Part shown: piece by piece, positions 26,678-36,774 of the stretch
Layout of the letters: every line of letters begins with the position of its first letter
Numbering within the stretch: position 1 is the first letter of the stretch
Source: CG2-30-36-16 sp964372115
GTDB lineage: Bacteria; Bacteroidota; Ignavibacteria; Ignavibacteriales; Ignavibacteriaceae
Assembly: GCA_964372115.1 (NCBI GenBank)
Contig: CAYJPN010000030.1
Coordinates: 1-64,000 of the forward strand
Length of the DNA stretch: 64,000 nucleotides
Reading direction: 5' to 3'
Program-made: the position numbers and the translations under genes
The notes under the pieces: model-generated
Told to the model about the DNA's origin: nothing
The model's input: the letters and a program-made list of their open reading frames with translations, nothing else
The model's database searches: none

Positions 26678-28696
26678 TTATACTTTTACTTTATATGGCA
26701 ATTGGACTACAAAAATAGTTTTTCCGGGCATGCTGTTCATAATAATTAAACCACCATGCTCATCAATAATTTTTTGAACAAGCGGCAACCCGATGCCCGT
26801 GCCTTTTGCTTTTGTTGTAAAATAAAGATTAAATATTTTTTTCTGAATTGCTTCGGGGATGCCGGGTCCATCATCCTCAATATTTATTTCAACAAACCCG
26901 TCTTTAGCTTCAGCTTTTTTTGCGGCAATTTTAATATTGCCATTGTTTTCAATTGCATCAACCGAGTTTTGGATTAAGTTTATTAAACACTGAAGAACCT
27001 GGTTTTTATCCCACAGAACTTCGTCGTAAAATGAATTGCTAATTTCAAGAAAAATATCTTTGCTGTTTAAATGTGCAGCATATTGTTTTTTTATCTGCTC
27101 AAATATTTCATTTATATAAAAACGTCCTGGTTTTACTCCTTCCGGTTTTGAGAAACGGAGAAAACTTGTAACAGTTTCATTTATTCTTTTTATCTCTTTT
27201 TGAACAATCTTAGCTAATGAGTGATATTCATCCTCATCATTAACCGGTTTAAAATCTTTATCGAGCTGCTGAATAATTGTTCCGATTGCATTAAGCGGGT
27301 TGCGTATTTCGTGCGCCACACCCGATGCCAGTTCACCCATCGCACTCAAACGCTCTTTACGTTTTAATTGTTCTTCAAGGTTTTGAAGATCGGTTAAATC
27401 TTTTATAGCAAGTATACGGTGAAGATTATTATCTTCATCTTTATAACTGCTTGTGGAAATTAGAAGATGTTTTATATTGCCATCGATCCGGCATAAAATT
27501 CTTTCCATTGTTGATTCCGATTCAAGCATCCCGCATTCTTTTTCGTCAAAAAGAACATTTACGTGTTTTCCCCCTACTTCAGTAAAATTTTTCTTAAACA
27601 GTTTGGATGCCGCATCATTAAAAATTTGAATACCGTTATTATCATCATAAACAATTATGGCATCGCTTACGGTTTGAATGATGCCTGAAGAAAATGTTTC
27701 TACCGTGGTATACTGTTTTTTGAGTAAAGAATAGTTTTGCCTAACAAACATCAGTGAAAAGACCAAAAAACCTGCAAGGAAGAGAATAATTGAATTAATA
27801 ATCCCCCTTTTTAATGCTGCGTTTGTAATGCTATTCAACGGTTCGAGCGATAAACCGATGCGCAACAGTCCTTCATCCTTGCCGTTGTAAATAAATGTAT
27901 GCACGGCTTCTAAAACTTCAACACCGTTTATATTTGTTACCCGTGTTATTATAGAACCGGGCTTCCCGTTTTCTATCGATGGACCATTGTAGTTGGGAAT
28001 TATCAGAGAATCGGGAGATGATACAATTATACCTTTTTTACCTTCAACAGCAAAAAATATAACATCCGGTTTTTGAGTTATATTTTTTATTAGCGTTAAA
28101 AAATTGCTTTCCTTATTTAACGAGCTAAGCCTGGCGGCATCAAGGTTCACCACAATGGCGCTGTTATTTTTAGCAGATATTGCTGCAGCATAGATTGTTT
28201 GAGTAGCAAAGCGGTTGCTTTTAAGCCCAATAATTAATGTATCTTTCTCACCCCTTAATATTGGCTCAATCTCGCGCTCAATCTGCCGCATCTGTCCATA
28301 CATACGCCCCATACCTTGCTGAGAACTGAATATTTTTTCGCCGTACTTATTAAAAACCAAAACTCTGTGAAGTCCTTTTTCATCGGCTATTTTGTATAAC
28401 AACTCATCAGTAAGTTTGTTGTTATCATACAAGTATTTTATAAATGCCGCGTTGTCTAACACCCGCTGCTGCAGTTCTTCTTCAACAGACTCACCTGCTG
28501 AGATAACATTACGTGATGACTCGAGTGTAACTTCAAGAAGTGAATGAGCTTGTTCTTTCATCAAAAAAAACAGTTCTTCTCCGCTTTGTTTGTATTCAAC
28601 ATAAGCCGAAACAATTACCATCAAAGCAAGAACCGCAAAAACAGTTGCCAGGATGGATGGTTTTATTAAATATTTCTTAAAGTTTTTTAACATCAA
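26678..28696 (-). CDS. membrane sensor histidine kinase
   Basis: A 672-residue kinase. TM1 is at about 14-33, an extracytoplasmic sensor region of about 265 residues follows (sCache-like by layout), then TM2 at about 298-318, a PAS domain (about 335-440) and HisKA with phospho-acceptor His462 in VAHEIRNPLNA. The HATPase domain shows the N box NSVDAIENNG, G1 DDGPGI and G2 GTGIGLPLVQKI. Start: ATG at 28696, with a second ATG directly after. It forms a two-gene operon with the sigma-54 regulator. The ligand is not evident. Confidence 0.92.
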   Translation of the reverse strand: MMLKNFKKYLIKPSILATVFAVLALMVIVSAYVEYKQSGEELFFLMKEQAHSLLEVTLESSRNVISAGESVEEELQQRVLDNAAFIKYLYDNNKLTDELLYKIADEKGLHRVLVFNKYGEKIFSSQQGMGRMYGQMRQIEREIEPILRGEKDTLIIGLKSNRFATQTIYAAAISAKNNSAIVVNLDAARLSSLNKESNFLTLIKNITQKPDVIFFAVEGKKGIIVSSPDSLIIPNYNGPSIENGKPGSIITRVTNINGVEVLEAVHTFIYNGKDEGLLRIGLSLEPLNSITNAALKRGIINSIILFLAGFLVFSLMFVRQNYSLLKKQYTTVETFSSGIIQTVSDAIIVYDDNNGIQIFNDAASKLFKKNFTEVGGKHVNVLFDEKECGMLESESTMERILCRIDGNIKHLLISTSSYKDEDNNLHRILAIKDLTDLQNLEEQLKRKERLSAMGELASGVAHEIRNPLNAIGTIIQQLDKDFKPVNDEDEYHSLAKIVQKEIKRINETVTSFLRFSKPEGVKPGRFYINEIFEQIKKQYAAHLNSKDIFLEISNSFYDEVLWDKNQVLQCLINLIQNSVDAIENNGNIKIAAKKAEAKDGFVEINIEDDGPGIPEAIQKKIFNLYFTTKAKGTGIGLPLVQKIIDEHGGLIIMNSMPGKTIFVVQLPYKVKV

Positions 28697-28860
28697 AATA
28701 AATTATGTTTTATATGTAAAGAAAAACCCGTACCAGATAAAAATACGGTTTATTTTCAAAAATTACATTAGTTGTGATTGGAATTCGACATTTTGGTTGG
28801 TGGCTCGACCAAAGGGTTAGATATGTTTTTTATAAATGACAGGTTATTTGCAGCAACAAT

Positions 28861-28905
28861 AAAAAAGGACTTTGGCAACAAAATTTTGTTATTACTAAAG
28901 TCCTT
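28861..28905 (-). terminator. terminator after gyrA
   Basis: Reading the minus strand, stem AAGGACTTT / AAAGTCCTT closes around a long loop that holds a second small palindrome (ACAAAATTTTGT), and is followed by TTTTTT. It starts 20 bases past the gyrA stop. Confidence 0.75.
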
Positions 28906-28924
28906 AATTTATTTTGTTAGATTT

Positions 28925-31381
28925 CTATAATGTCGGTTCTTCCGGCAACGAGTCGTCCTCCTCCGGAACTACTTTTGCAATGTCCGCAATTTCATCACCT
29001 TCATTCAGACGAATAACTCTAACGCCTTGTGTATTACGCCCCATTACTCTAATATCTTTAACGCTCTGCCGTATTACCATTCCCTTTGTTGAAATAATAA
29101 CAAGTTCATCATTGTCCATTACTTCCATAAGCGAAATCATTTTGCCGACCTTATCACTTGTTTTGACTGTAATTACACCCTTACCGCCTCTGCGGGTAAT
29201 GCGATAATCATTTATATCAGAACGTTTGCCGTAACCTTTTTCAGTAACAACAAGCACTGTGCCCTGACGTTTAATAACCAGCAACCCTACAACTATATCG
29301 CCCTTGGTTAAATTAACACCGCGTACACCGGTTGCAGTACGTCCCATCTCGCGTACATCTTTTTCATTAAAACGAATTGCAAAACCGCTGCGTGTTCCGA
29401 GAACAATATCATTGTTTCCATCTGTCATCTTTACTTCTATTAAGCTGTCGCCATCTGAAATATTGATTGCGTTAATTCCGCCTTTTCTTACATTGCCGTA
29501 CGCTGATAAAACTGTCTTCTTAACTGTTCCCTTGCGTGTTGCCATTATAAGAAACATATCATCGCGGAACTCTTTAACCGATACAAAAGCGGTTATCATT
29601 TCTTCTTTATTTTTTTCGAGAAGATTAATAATTGAACGACCGCGTGCAGCTCTTCCGCTGTCGGGTATTTCATGAACCTTCAGCCAGTAGCACTTTCCTT
29701 TATCGGTAAAGAACATTATGTAATGATGAGTGGAAGCAATAAACATATGCTCAATAAAATCGTCATCCTTTGTACCGGCGCCGGTAACACCCTTGCCTCC
29801 GCGCATCTGTTTACGGTATCCGCTTACCGGGAAACGTTTGATAAAACCGCTGTGCGAAATAGTAACAACCACATCTTCTTCGGCTATAATGTCTTCAAGC
29901 GAAAATTCCTCGTAGTTGTATATTATTTCGGTTCTTCTTTCATCGCCGTATTTGTCTTTTATCGCTATCAGTTCTTCTTTTATCATTAGATACCGTTTTT
30001 CTTCGCTTGCTAAAATTCCTTTTAGTTTTTCGATGAGCTTTATTATCTCGCGGTATTCATCTTCAATTTTCTTTCTTTCAAGACCGGTTAAACGCTGCAG
30101 GCGCATATCAAGAATTGCTTTAGCTTGAATTTCGCTTAACTTGAATTTTCTCATCAAGTTGCTTTTTGCGGTTTCAGTATCTCTCGATTTTTTTATCGTC
30201 GCTATTACTTCATCGATGTTATCGAGAGCAATTATATAACCTTCGAGTATATGAGCGCGGCGTTCGGCAGCATCTAATTCGTATTTTGTTCTTCTTATAA
30301 TAACATCCATCCGGTGTTCTATAAAGTGCTGCATCATTTCTTTTAGGTTTAGCACTTTTGGAATGCCGTTAACAAGTGCAAGCATAATAACACCAAACGT
30401 AGTCTGCATTTGGGTGTGCTTGAACAACTGGTTTAGAACAACGGCGGGCTGGGCATCGCGCTTAAGCTCAATTACAACTCGCATTCCATCACGGTCAGAT
30501 TCATCACGAATATTTGAAATATCGCTTAGCTTACCGGCACGTACAAGCTCAGCCATCTTTTCAATCAGATTGGCTTTGTTAACCTGATAAGGAAGTTCTG
30601 TAATTATTATGTTTTCTTTGTTGTTTTTTAGCGTTTCAATATTTGCTTTGGCGCGTATTACAACTCTGCCTCTTCCGGTTTCGTAGGCATCCTTTACACC
30701 TTCAAACCCGTAAATTATTCCGCCTGTTGGAAAATCAGGCGCAGTAACATGCTTCATTAAACCTTTTATAGGTATTTCCGGATTTTTAATTAAAGCAATT
30801 AAACCATCTATAACTTCTGTTAAGTTGTGGGGCGGAATATTTGTTGCCATACCAACGGCAATACCGCTTGATCCATTTACAAGAAGATTTGGAAGATATG
30901 ACGGCAATACTGTAGGCTCTTGAAGCGAGTCATCAAAGTTAGAGGCAAAGTTTACCGTATTTTTATCAAGGTCGCGCAGCATCTCTTCGGCAATACGAGC
31001 CATACGCGCTTCAGTATAACGCATAGCCGCAGGCGAGTCACCATCAACCGAACCGAAGTTTCCCTGTCCGTCTACAAGCGGATAACGGAGTGAAAACTCC
31101 TGAACCATTCTAACCATCGAATCGTAAACGGCGGTGTCGCCGTGAGGATGATATTTACCGAGTACTTCGCCCACAATTCTTGCGGACTTTTTATATGCTT
31201 TGTTATAAGCTACGCCAAGTTCGTGCATACCAAAAAGCACTCTGCGGTGAACAGGTTTTAAACCGTCTCTTACATCCGGCAGCGCACGGGAAACTATTAC
31301 CGACATCGAATAATCGATGTAGCTTGATTTCATTTCGTCTTCGAGCGATACTGGAATTATTTTTTCAAATATTGTTGCCAT
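28925..31381 (-). CDS. gyrA: DNA gyrase subunit A
   Basis: Catalytic subunit of gyrase, which introduces negative supercoils. The breakage-reunion domain includes the active-site tyrosine in AAMRYTEARM (about 122) and the quinolone-region segment YHPHGDTAVYDSMVRM. The C-terminal six-bladed beta-pinwheel has a GyrA-box-like KQMRGGKGVTG (about 530-540), which supports gyrase over ParC. Length of 818 is full. 35 bases downstream of gyrB and co-oriented. Confidence 0.96.
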   Translation of the reverse strand: MATIFEKIIPVSLEDEMKSSYIDYSMSVIVSRALPDVRDGLKPVHRRVLFGMHELGVAYNKAYKKSARIVGEVLGKYHPHGDTAVYDSMVRMVQEFSLRYPLVDGQGNFGSVDGDSPAAMRYTEARMARIAEEMLRDLDKNTVNFASNFDDSLQEPTVLPSYLPNLLVNGSSGIAVGMATNIPPHNLTEVIDGLIALIKNPEIPIKGLMKHVTAPDFPTGGIIYGFEGVKDAYETGRGRVVIRAKANIETLKNNKENIIITELPYQVNKANLIEKMAELVRAGKLSDISNIRDESDRDGMRVVIELKRDAQPAVVLNQLFKHTQMQTTFGVIMLALVNGIPKVLNLKEMMQHFIEHRMDVIIRRTKYELDAAERRAHILEGYIIALDNIDEVIATIKKSRDTETAKSNLMRKFKLSEIQAKAILDMRLQRLTGLERKKIEDEYREIIKLIEKLKGILASEEKRYLMIKEELIAIKDKYGDERRTEIIYNYEEFSLEDIIAEEDVVVTISHSGFIKRFPVSGYRKQMRGGKGVTGAGTKDDDFIEHMFIASTHHYIMFFTDKGKCYWLKVHEIPDSGRAARGRSIINLLEKNKEEMITAFVSVKEFRDDMFLIMATRKGTVKKTVLSAYGNVRKGGINAINISDGDSLIEVKMTDGNNDIVLGTRSGFAIRFNEKDVREMGRTATGVRGVNLTKGDIVVGLLVIKRQGTVLVVTEKGYGKRSDINDYRITRRGGKGVITVKTSDKVGKMISLMEVMDNDELVIISTKGMVIRQSVKDIRVMGRNTQGVRVIRLNEGDEIADIAKVVPEEDDSLPEEPTL

Positions 31382-31416
31382 AATTTTATCAAATCTTATT
31401 TATCATTTAAATTTTA

Positions 31417-33390
31417 TTAAACGTCGAGGTTTCTTACATACTTAGCGTGTTTTTCAATAAACGCACGGCGTGGTTCAACTGCGTCGCCCATGAGTGTTTC
31501 AAAAATTTTATCGGCTGTTGCAGCACTTTCTAAGGTAACCTGAAGTACTGTTCTTGTCTCCGGATTCATGGTCGTTTCCCACAATTGATCCGGATTCATT
31601 TCACCCAAACCTTTGTAGCGTGATATTGTTACACCTTTAACCGAACCTTCTTCTGATTGTTCTTCGGTAACAATTTCTTCTTCTTTATTGCTGTTTACTT
31701 TAAAGCGTTTTAAAATTTCATCGCGTTCTTTTTCATCGAACGCATAAAACTCTTGTTTACCTTTTTTAACTTTATACAAAGGCGGTTGGGCAATATAAAC
31801 TTTACCGGAAGTTATTAGGTCTTTCATATGCCTGTAAAGGAATGTTAATAGAAGAGTTCTAATATGGCTTCCGTCAACGTCCGCATCGGTCATTAAAATA
31901 ACCTTACCGTATCTGGCTTTGGTGTCGTCAAAGTCGGCGCCAAGTCCGGCGCCAATTGCAGAGATGATAGCTTTTATTTCATTGTTCTCAAGAATTTTAT
32001 TTAGCTTGGCTTTTTCAACGTTTAAAATTTTTCCTTTTAGTGGAAGTATTGCCTGAAATCGTCTATCTCTTCCCTGTTTAGCCGAACCGCCTGCGGAGTC
32101 ACCCTCAACGATATAAATTTCGCAATGTTCCGGATCGGTAATTGAGCAGTCGGCAAGTTTACCAGGCAGGTTCATGTTATCGAGAGCATTTTTTCTTCTC
32201 GCAAGGTCGCGAGCTTTACGCGCAGCTTCTCTTACTTCAGCCGACCTCAAACATTTATCAATTATCTTTTTTGCCACCGATGGATTTTCTTCGAGAAATT
32301 CATTCAACTTTTCGCCCACAAGTGTTTCCACTGCCGATTTTGTTTCGCTGTTGCCGAGTTTTGTTTTTGTTTGTCCTTCAAATTGCGGTTCAGCAACTTT
32401 AACTGAGATTACGGCGGTTAAGCCTTCGCGAAAGTCATCACCCGTAAGGGTAATTTTGCCCTCTTTAATTAATTTATTTTTGTACGCATAATTATTAAAA
32501 GTACGGGTAAGCGCTGTTCTAAAACCAACAAGGTGCGTGCCTCCCTCGTGGGTGTTAATATTGTTAACGTAAGAAAATAAATTTTCGCTGTAACCATCGT
32601 TATATTGAAAAGCTATCTCAATCGGCGTTCCATCTTTTTCGCCCTCAATATAAATTGGTTTATGAAGAGCTACTCTTGTTTCATCAAGGTATTTTACAAA
32701 TTCAATTAACCCGCCTTTGAAGTGGAAGACTTCTTCTTCACCACCGTTTCGTACATCGGAAATTTTTATTGTAATGGTTTTGTTTAAGTATGCAAGTTCT
32801 CTCATTCTTTCGGCTAAAGTATCAAACCGAAAACTTGTTACAGTAAAAATTTCTTTGTCGGGTAAAAAGTTTACAGTTGTGCCTGTTTCATTTTTTTTGG
32901 CTTTACCAATTTCTTTTACTTTTTCAACAGGCGCACCGCGGCGATATTCCTGAAAATAAACTTTACCGTCCCGTCTAATTTCGACTTTTAAATTTTCTGA
33001 AAGAGCGTTTACAACCGAAACACCAACGCCGTGCAAACCGCCTGAAACTTTGTATGTGTTTTTGTCAAACTTTCCGCCGGCATGAAGAACTGTCATTACA
33101 ACTTCAAGTGCAGACCGTTTCTCAACCGGATGCATATCCACCGGTATGCCGCGCCCGTTATCCACAACAGTAACCGATTGGTCTTCATTTATTGTTATGT
33201 TTATATAATCAGCGTAACCTGCTAAAGCCTCGTCTATACTGTTATCCACAACTTCGTTTACAAGATGATGAAGCCCTCTTGAACTTACATCGCCGATATA
33301 CATTGCAGGTCTTTTTCTAACGGCTTCTAATCCCTTTAGAACGTTGATATTTTTTGCGCTGTATTCGTTTACAATATTTCCAATACTCAT
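31417..33390 (-). CDS. gyrB: DNA gyrase subunit B
   Basis: ATPase subunit of gyrase. The GHKL ATP-binding fold has EVVDNSIDEALAG, DNGRGIPVD and GGLHGVGVSVVNALS (about 40-125); the TOPRIM domain has EGDSAGGSAKQGRDRRFQA and PLKGKILNVEKA (about 430-465), with DADVDGSHIRTLLL later. Length 657. Follows the small DUF721 gene by 38 bases within the minus-strand replication cluster. Confidence 0.97.
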   Translation of the reverse strand: MSIGNIVNEYSAKNINVLKGLEAVRKRPAMYIGDVSSRGLHHLVNEVVDNSIDEALAGYADYINITINEDQSVTVVDNGRGIPVDMHPVEKRSALEVVMTVLHAGGKFDKNTYKVSGGLHGVGVSVVNALSENLKVEIRRDGKVYFQEYRRGAPVEKVKEIGKAKKNETGTTVNFLPDKEIFTVTSFRFDTLAERMRELAYLNKTITIKISDVRNGGEEEVFHFKGGLIEFVKYLDETRVALHKPIYIEGEKDGTPIEIAFQYNDGYSENLFSYVNNINTHEGGTHLVGFRTALTRTFNNYAYKNKLIKEGKITLTGDDFREGLTAVISVKVAEPQFEGQTKTKLGNSETKSAVETLVGEKLNEFLEENPSVAKKIIDKCLRSAEVREAARKARDLARRKNALDNMNLPGKLADCSITDPEHCEIYIVEGDSAGGSAKQGRDRRFQAILPLKGKILNVEKAKLNKILENNEIKAIISAIGAGLGADFDDTKARYGKVILMTDADVDGSHIRTLLLTFLYRHMKDLITSGKVYIAQPPLYKVKKGKQEFYAFDEKERDEILKRFKVNSNKEEEIVTEEQSEEGSVKGVTISRYKGLGEMNPDQLWETTMNPETRTVLQVTLESAATADKIFETLMGDAVEPRRAFIEKHAKYVRNLDV

Positions 33391-33428
33391 ACTTATATCC
33401 GATAACTACTTGTTAATTTCAAATACGG

Positions 33429-33716
33429 TTATTTAACAAACCTAACCGCTTTTATTCTTTCATCATTAAAATAATTATTTATCTTATCGATGATATCTTT
33501 TTCTCTATATTTTAACTCGCTGCGCCAGGCAGCGTTTTCAACTCTTAAATAAATTGTTTTTTTCTCCACCTTAACGGCTGTTGTAACTTTTCCTATTTCA
33601 GGAAAAATTTTTTGAAATTCGATAACAACATCCGACTGCTGAATTACATTGCGCAGGTTTGCAAATGCCGGATCTTTATTTATTATTTCGCCAAGGCTTT
33701 TAAAATTTTCAGGCAT
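33429..33716 (-). CDS. DUF721 (DciA-like) domain protein
   Basis: A 95-residue protein consisting of a single DUF721 domain: the core TTAVKVEKKTIYLRVENAAWRSELKYREKDIIDKIN carries the conserved W-x-x-E-L pattern. The family includes DciA, which recruits or loads the replicative helicase DnaB in bacteria lacking DnaC, and its common location is next to recF and gyrB as here. It overlaps recF by eight bases. Whether this copy is the true helicase operator is inferred from context; only the short domain is present. Confidence 0.8.
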   Translation of the reverse strand: MPENFKSLGEIINKDPAFANLRNVIQQSDVVIEFQKIFPEIGKVTTAVKVEKKTIYLRVENAAWRSELKYREKDIIDKINNYFNDERIKAVRFVK

Positions 33717-34821
33717 AAACTATTGCGCCGCCGTTTAGTTTTATAACTTTGTCCTTCCCCGAAATTTTTAAGTAAGAAATATCAGCAAGATCGGTTAATG
33801 TAATAAATGCCTGCCCGACTTCTCTAAGATATTCATTTATTTTTGATGAACGGTTTGCATCAAGTTCACCAAAGACATCATCCAATAAAAATATTGGCGT
33901 TTTACTTGTTACATTTTTCAGATAAAAAAATTGTGCAAAACGAAGAGCAACCTGGAAAGTTTTATGCTGCCCCTGTGAACCGAAATTTCGAAGGTTTATA
34001 TTATTAATTTCGAAAATAAAATCGTCCCGGTGAGGCCCAACTAAATTTGAAGCCCGCCTCAGTTCTTCCTCTTTTTTTTCTTTCAGGAGATTAAAAAACT
34101 GTTCCTCAATATTCTCTTTATTATTTCCATTCAAATAATTGTAACAAATGCCGGGCGCTTCGTCATTGCCCATTACAATTTTATATGAGTTTATTATAAA
34201 AGCATTAAACTCGTTAATAAATTTTTGACGGTGTTTTACAAGTTCAATACCGCTCTGTACAAGTTTTGTTGACCATGCGTCAAGTTCGTCAAAAAGCTGT
34301 CGCGATCTGTTTTCCTTTAATTGAGATAACAATGATGAACGTTGCCTTAACGTTTTATTATAATCCAACAAAATTTTTAAATATGTTTCGCTTGATTGCG
34401 AAATTACGGAATCTACAAATTTTCTTCTATCTCCCGGAGAACCTTGAGTTATCGAATGGTCGGCAGGGGTTAAAAGTACAACCGGAAATTTACCAATTGC
34501 GTCTGCAGCGCGTCCTATCTGTTTATTATTCTGAAAATAATATTTTTTATTTTCCACCGATGAAAAAAAAACTCGTACCTTGTCTTCGCTTAAATCCGAA
34601 AATGAGCCGTTAATCTCAAATTCAGTTTCATTAAATTTTACCGAGTCGCTGTCGCTCTGCGAGCCTGAGCTTTTTGTAGTGCAAAGATAATAAATTGACT
34701 CGAGGATAGAAGTTTTTCCCTGTCCATTGCCGCCAACAATAAAATTCAAATTATCAGAAAAATTCAAGGACGTATCTTTATGTATTCTAAAGTTCTTTAA
34801 ACTTAAAGAAGTTAAAATCAT
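33709..34821 (-). CDS. recF: DNA replication and repair protein RecF
   Basis: SMC-like ATPase that helps RecO/RecR load RecA at gaps. Walker A GGNGQGKTSILE lies at about 31-42, the signature NLVGPHRDDF in the middle, and the C-terminal ABC elements QGQHKTFQVALRFAQ and Walker B PIFLLDDVFGELDANR. Length of 370 residues is normal. It starts one base after the end of the dnaN reading frame and overlaps DUF721, giving dnaN-recF-DUF721-gyrB-gyrA. Confidence 0.95.
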   Translation of the reverse strand: MILTSLSLKNFRIHKDTSLNFSDNLNFIVGGNGQGKTSILESIYYLCTTKSSGSQSDSDSVKFNETEFEINGSFSDLSEDKVRVFFSSVENKKYYFQNNKQIGRAADAIGKFPVVLLTPADHSITQGSPGDRRKFVDSVISQSSETYLKILLDYNKTLRQRSSLLSQLKENRSRQLFDELDAWSTKLVQSGIELVKHRQKFINEFNAFIINSYKIVMGNDEAPGICYNYLNGNNKENIEEQFFNLLKEKKEEELRRASNLVGPHRDDFIFEINNINLRNFGSQGQHKTFQVALRFAQFFYLKNVTSKTPIFLLDDVFGELDANRSSKINEYLREVGQAFITLTDLADISYLKISGKDKVIKLNGGAIVYA

Positions 34822-34822
34822 A

Positions 34823-35932
34823 CTAATTATTTATGCGCACAGGCATCAGCAAAAGCATTATTTTTTCATCTTCACCTATTTCAACCGGCTCCACAATGCT
34901 TGCTTTAGTTGGAGAATGTAATTTGAAAATTATTTCTTCACTGTCTATGTGTGTTAGCATATCGTTAACATAAGCTGTATTAAAGCCAATGTCCATAGGT
35001 TCACCCTTATACTCACAAAATATTTTTTCAACCGCGTTAGAGCCATGGTCTATGTCCTCAGCAGATACAATAAGCAAATCTGTTGTAATAGAAAATTTTA
35101 CTTGCTTAGAGCCTGTTGCAGAAAATAGCATCATACGCTTGATAGTGGAAAGTAAACCCGCCGTTTTTATTTTTAACAAGTTTTCGTTTTACAAAGGAAT
35201 AACGCTATTGTATGCCGGATATTTTTCGCCGATTAAACGCGAAATAAATTCAAGATCATCAATAATGAAAGAGATATGTGTTTTGCTTAGATATATTTTT
35301 ACTTCCTGGCTGCCGAGCTGCTTTGTTAAAACTGATATGGCTCGCTCTGGTATAATATATTGCTCTTCTGTTTCAGTAATGATTTTTTTGTTTATGTATT
35401 TTACAAGTCTATGCCCATCTGTTGCAACAAAACGTAAACCCTCCTGGCTGAATTCTAAGAGAGTTCCTGTCATAGCAGGCCGCATATCTTCTTTGCTTAT
35501 TGCATATGCTGTTTGGTCGAGAGCTTTTTTTAAGGCATCACCGGCAATTACAACTTCTTTATCTTTAGGTACGGAAGGAATAGCAGGAAAATTTTCAGGA
35601 GACGAGAAACCAATGTTATATGTACCGTTATCGGTTGTAAGTTTTAATTTGCTGTTAGATTCGGTTTCGAAATGTATTTGTGTTTCACCGAGCGATCTTA
35701 TGATATCAAACAAAAGCCTGGCGGGTATAACCATTTTTATGTCTTCATCTGCGGCAACATTTATCGATGAAACTAACGCAATTTCAAGATCGGTTGCACA
35801 AACAATTAAATTGCCTTCTTTTATTTCGAACAAGAAATTTTCTAAAATAGGCATCGGCGTACGCGATGGAACAGCCGGAATAATTTTAGATAAAAGCTTT
35901 TCTAATACTTTGCTATTAACTTTAAATTCCAT
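34823..35932 (-). pseudogene. dnaN: dnaN (DNA polymerase III beta clamp) interrupted by in-frame stop
   Basis: Sliding clamp that tethers DNA polymerase III. The first part, 35932-35189 (247 residues), holds domain I, domain II and the start of domain III, ending LIGEKYPAYNSVIPL. A TAA at 35191-35189 follows, and the same frame continues as NENLLKIKTAGLLSTIKRMMLFSATGSKQ to the normal C-terminal MLLLMPVRIN at 34823. Read through, the total is about 369 residues, the family norm, with no missing segment. A strong AGGAGA precedes the ATG. The downstream part has a TTG at 35179 but no ribosome-binding site. As dnaN is essential, a sequencing error, a split clamp or read-through must be considered. 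Confidence 0.9.
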
Positions 35933-36080
35933 TAAAAATATCTCCTAATAAAGCGGTGCAATTTAATAAAAACGAAGTGCAATCTCAATGCGAAATATAG
36001 GTAATAAAACGATGTAAAAGCAGTTTTTTTGAGAAGAAACCGGTATGTTTTATATACATCACAGTACAAGTTGATACTGG

Positions 36081-36482
36081 TTACGGAGATGTAACTCCTG
36101 TCGTGTTTGTCTGATCATCGCTGCTTGAAAAAGTTGCATAAACAGTATATGTGCCGTCTACAAAAGTACTTGAAAAAACTATCAATACTTTGGTTCCGGC
36201 TTTCATAGTAATATCTCCGGATACAGCGCCCTGTACACTGGTGGATTGTGTATTTGCAGGTACCTCATAAGTTGTAGAATATGTGTATGTGCCTTTAGTT
36301 ACATCTTTTATTTCTACAGTTTTTCCGGAGGCAACGGTAATTAACTCGCCTCTAAAATTTATATAAATATCGCCGGAAGCAAAATTTTTAAATTTTATGC
36401 TGTTGTCAACAGAACTGGAACAACCGGCTGATAGAATAATCAGAAAGAGAGCACTACAAATTATAAATAGACGCTTTATCAT
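36081..36482 (-). CDS. small lipoprotein, function unknown
   Basis: A 133-residue predicted lipoprotein: hydrophobic signal with lipobox LSAGC at about 17-21, then a beta-rich domain (KFKNFASGDIYINFRGELITVASGKTVEI) and a Ser/Thr-rich tail. The layout is reminiscent of short DUF4397-like or carbohydrate-binding-like beta sandwiches, but no family can be assigned. It lies between dnaN and the putative origin, so its promoter is inside the oriC region. Confidence 0.75.
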   Translation of the reverse strand: MIKRLFIICSALFLIILSAGCSSSVDNSIKFKNFASGDIYINFRGELITVASGKTVEIKDVTKGTYTYSTTYEVPANTQSTSVQGAVSGDITMKAGTKVLIVFSSTFVDGTYTVYATFSSSDDQTNTTGVTSP

Positions 36483-36719
36483 AACATACTCATTTGATAT
36501 TATAAATATCCTAAACTTTGCTTAAAAATTACTTTTATTGTGTTTAATAGTCAACAGTCTTTTTTTAGTTTTACATATACACACACATTATATTAATTAT
36601 ATATATATATTTTAAATATTAATAATAATTATAATACTGTGGATATGTTGATACAGCATATTATCGTTTGTTTTTTCATTTAATCAAGACTTATGTAGTA
36701 AAGTTATTGTGTATAAGTT

Positions 36720-36774
36720 TTGTGCAAAATGACAGTTACCAACGTTATGTTGGTAAACCGATACTTTTGCACAA
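36720..36774. repeat. nested inverted repeat in oriC
   Basis: Outer arms TTGTGCAAAA (36720-36729) and TTTTGCACAA (36765-36774); inner arms TTACCAAC (36736-36743) and GTTGGTAA (36749-36756) around a 5-base loop. Both pairs are perfect and almost concentric, so the 55-bp stretch can extrude as one interrupted cruciform. Confidence 0.85.

Noticed and set aside
31081..31160. Quinolone-resistance change in GyrA (Thr at the Ser83-equivalent position)
   Set aside because: Thr or Ser at this place is natural variation across phyla; no basis to call resistance.
35189..35191. Recoding of TAA as a sense codon in this genome
   Set aside because: TAA ends nearly every other gene in the window, so global reassignment is not possible.
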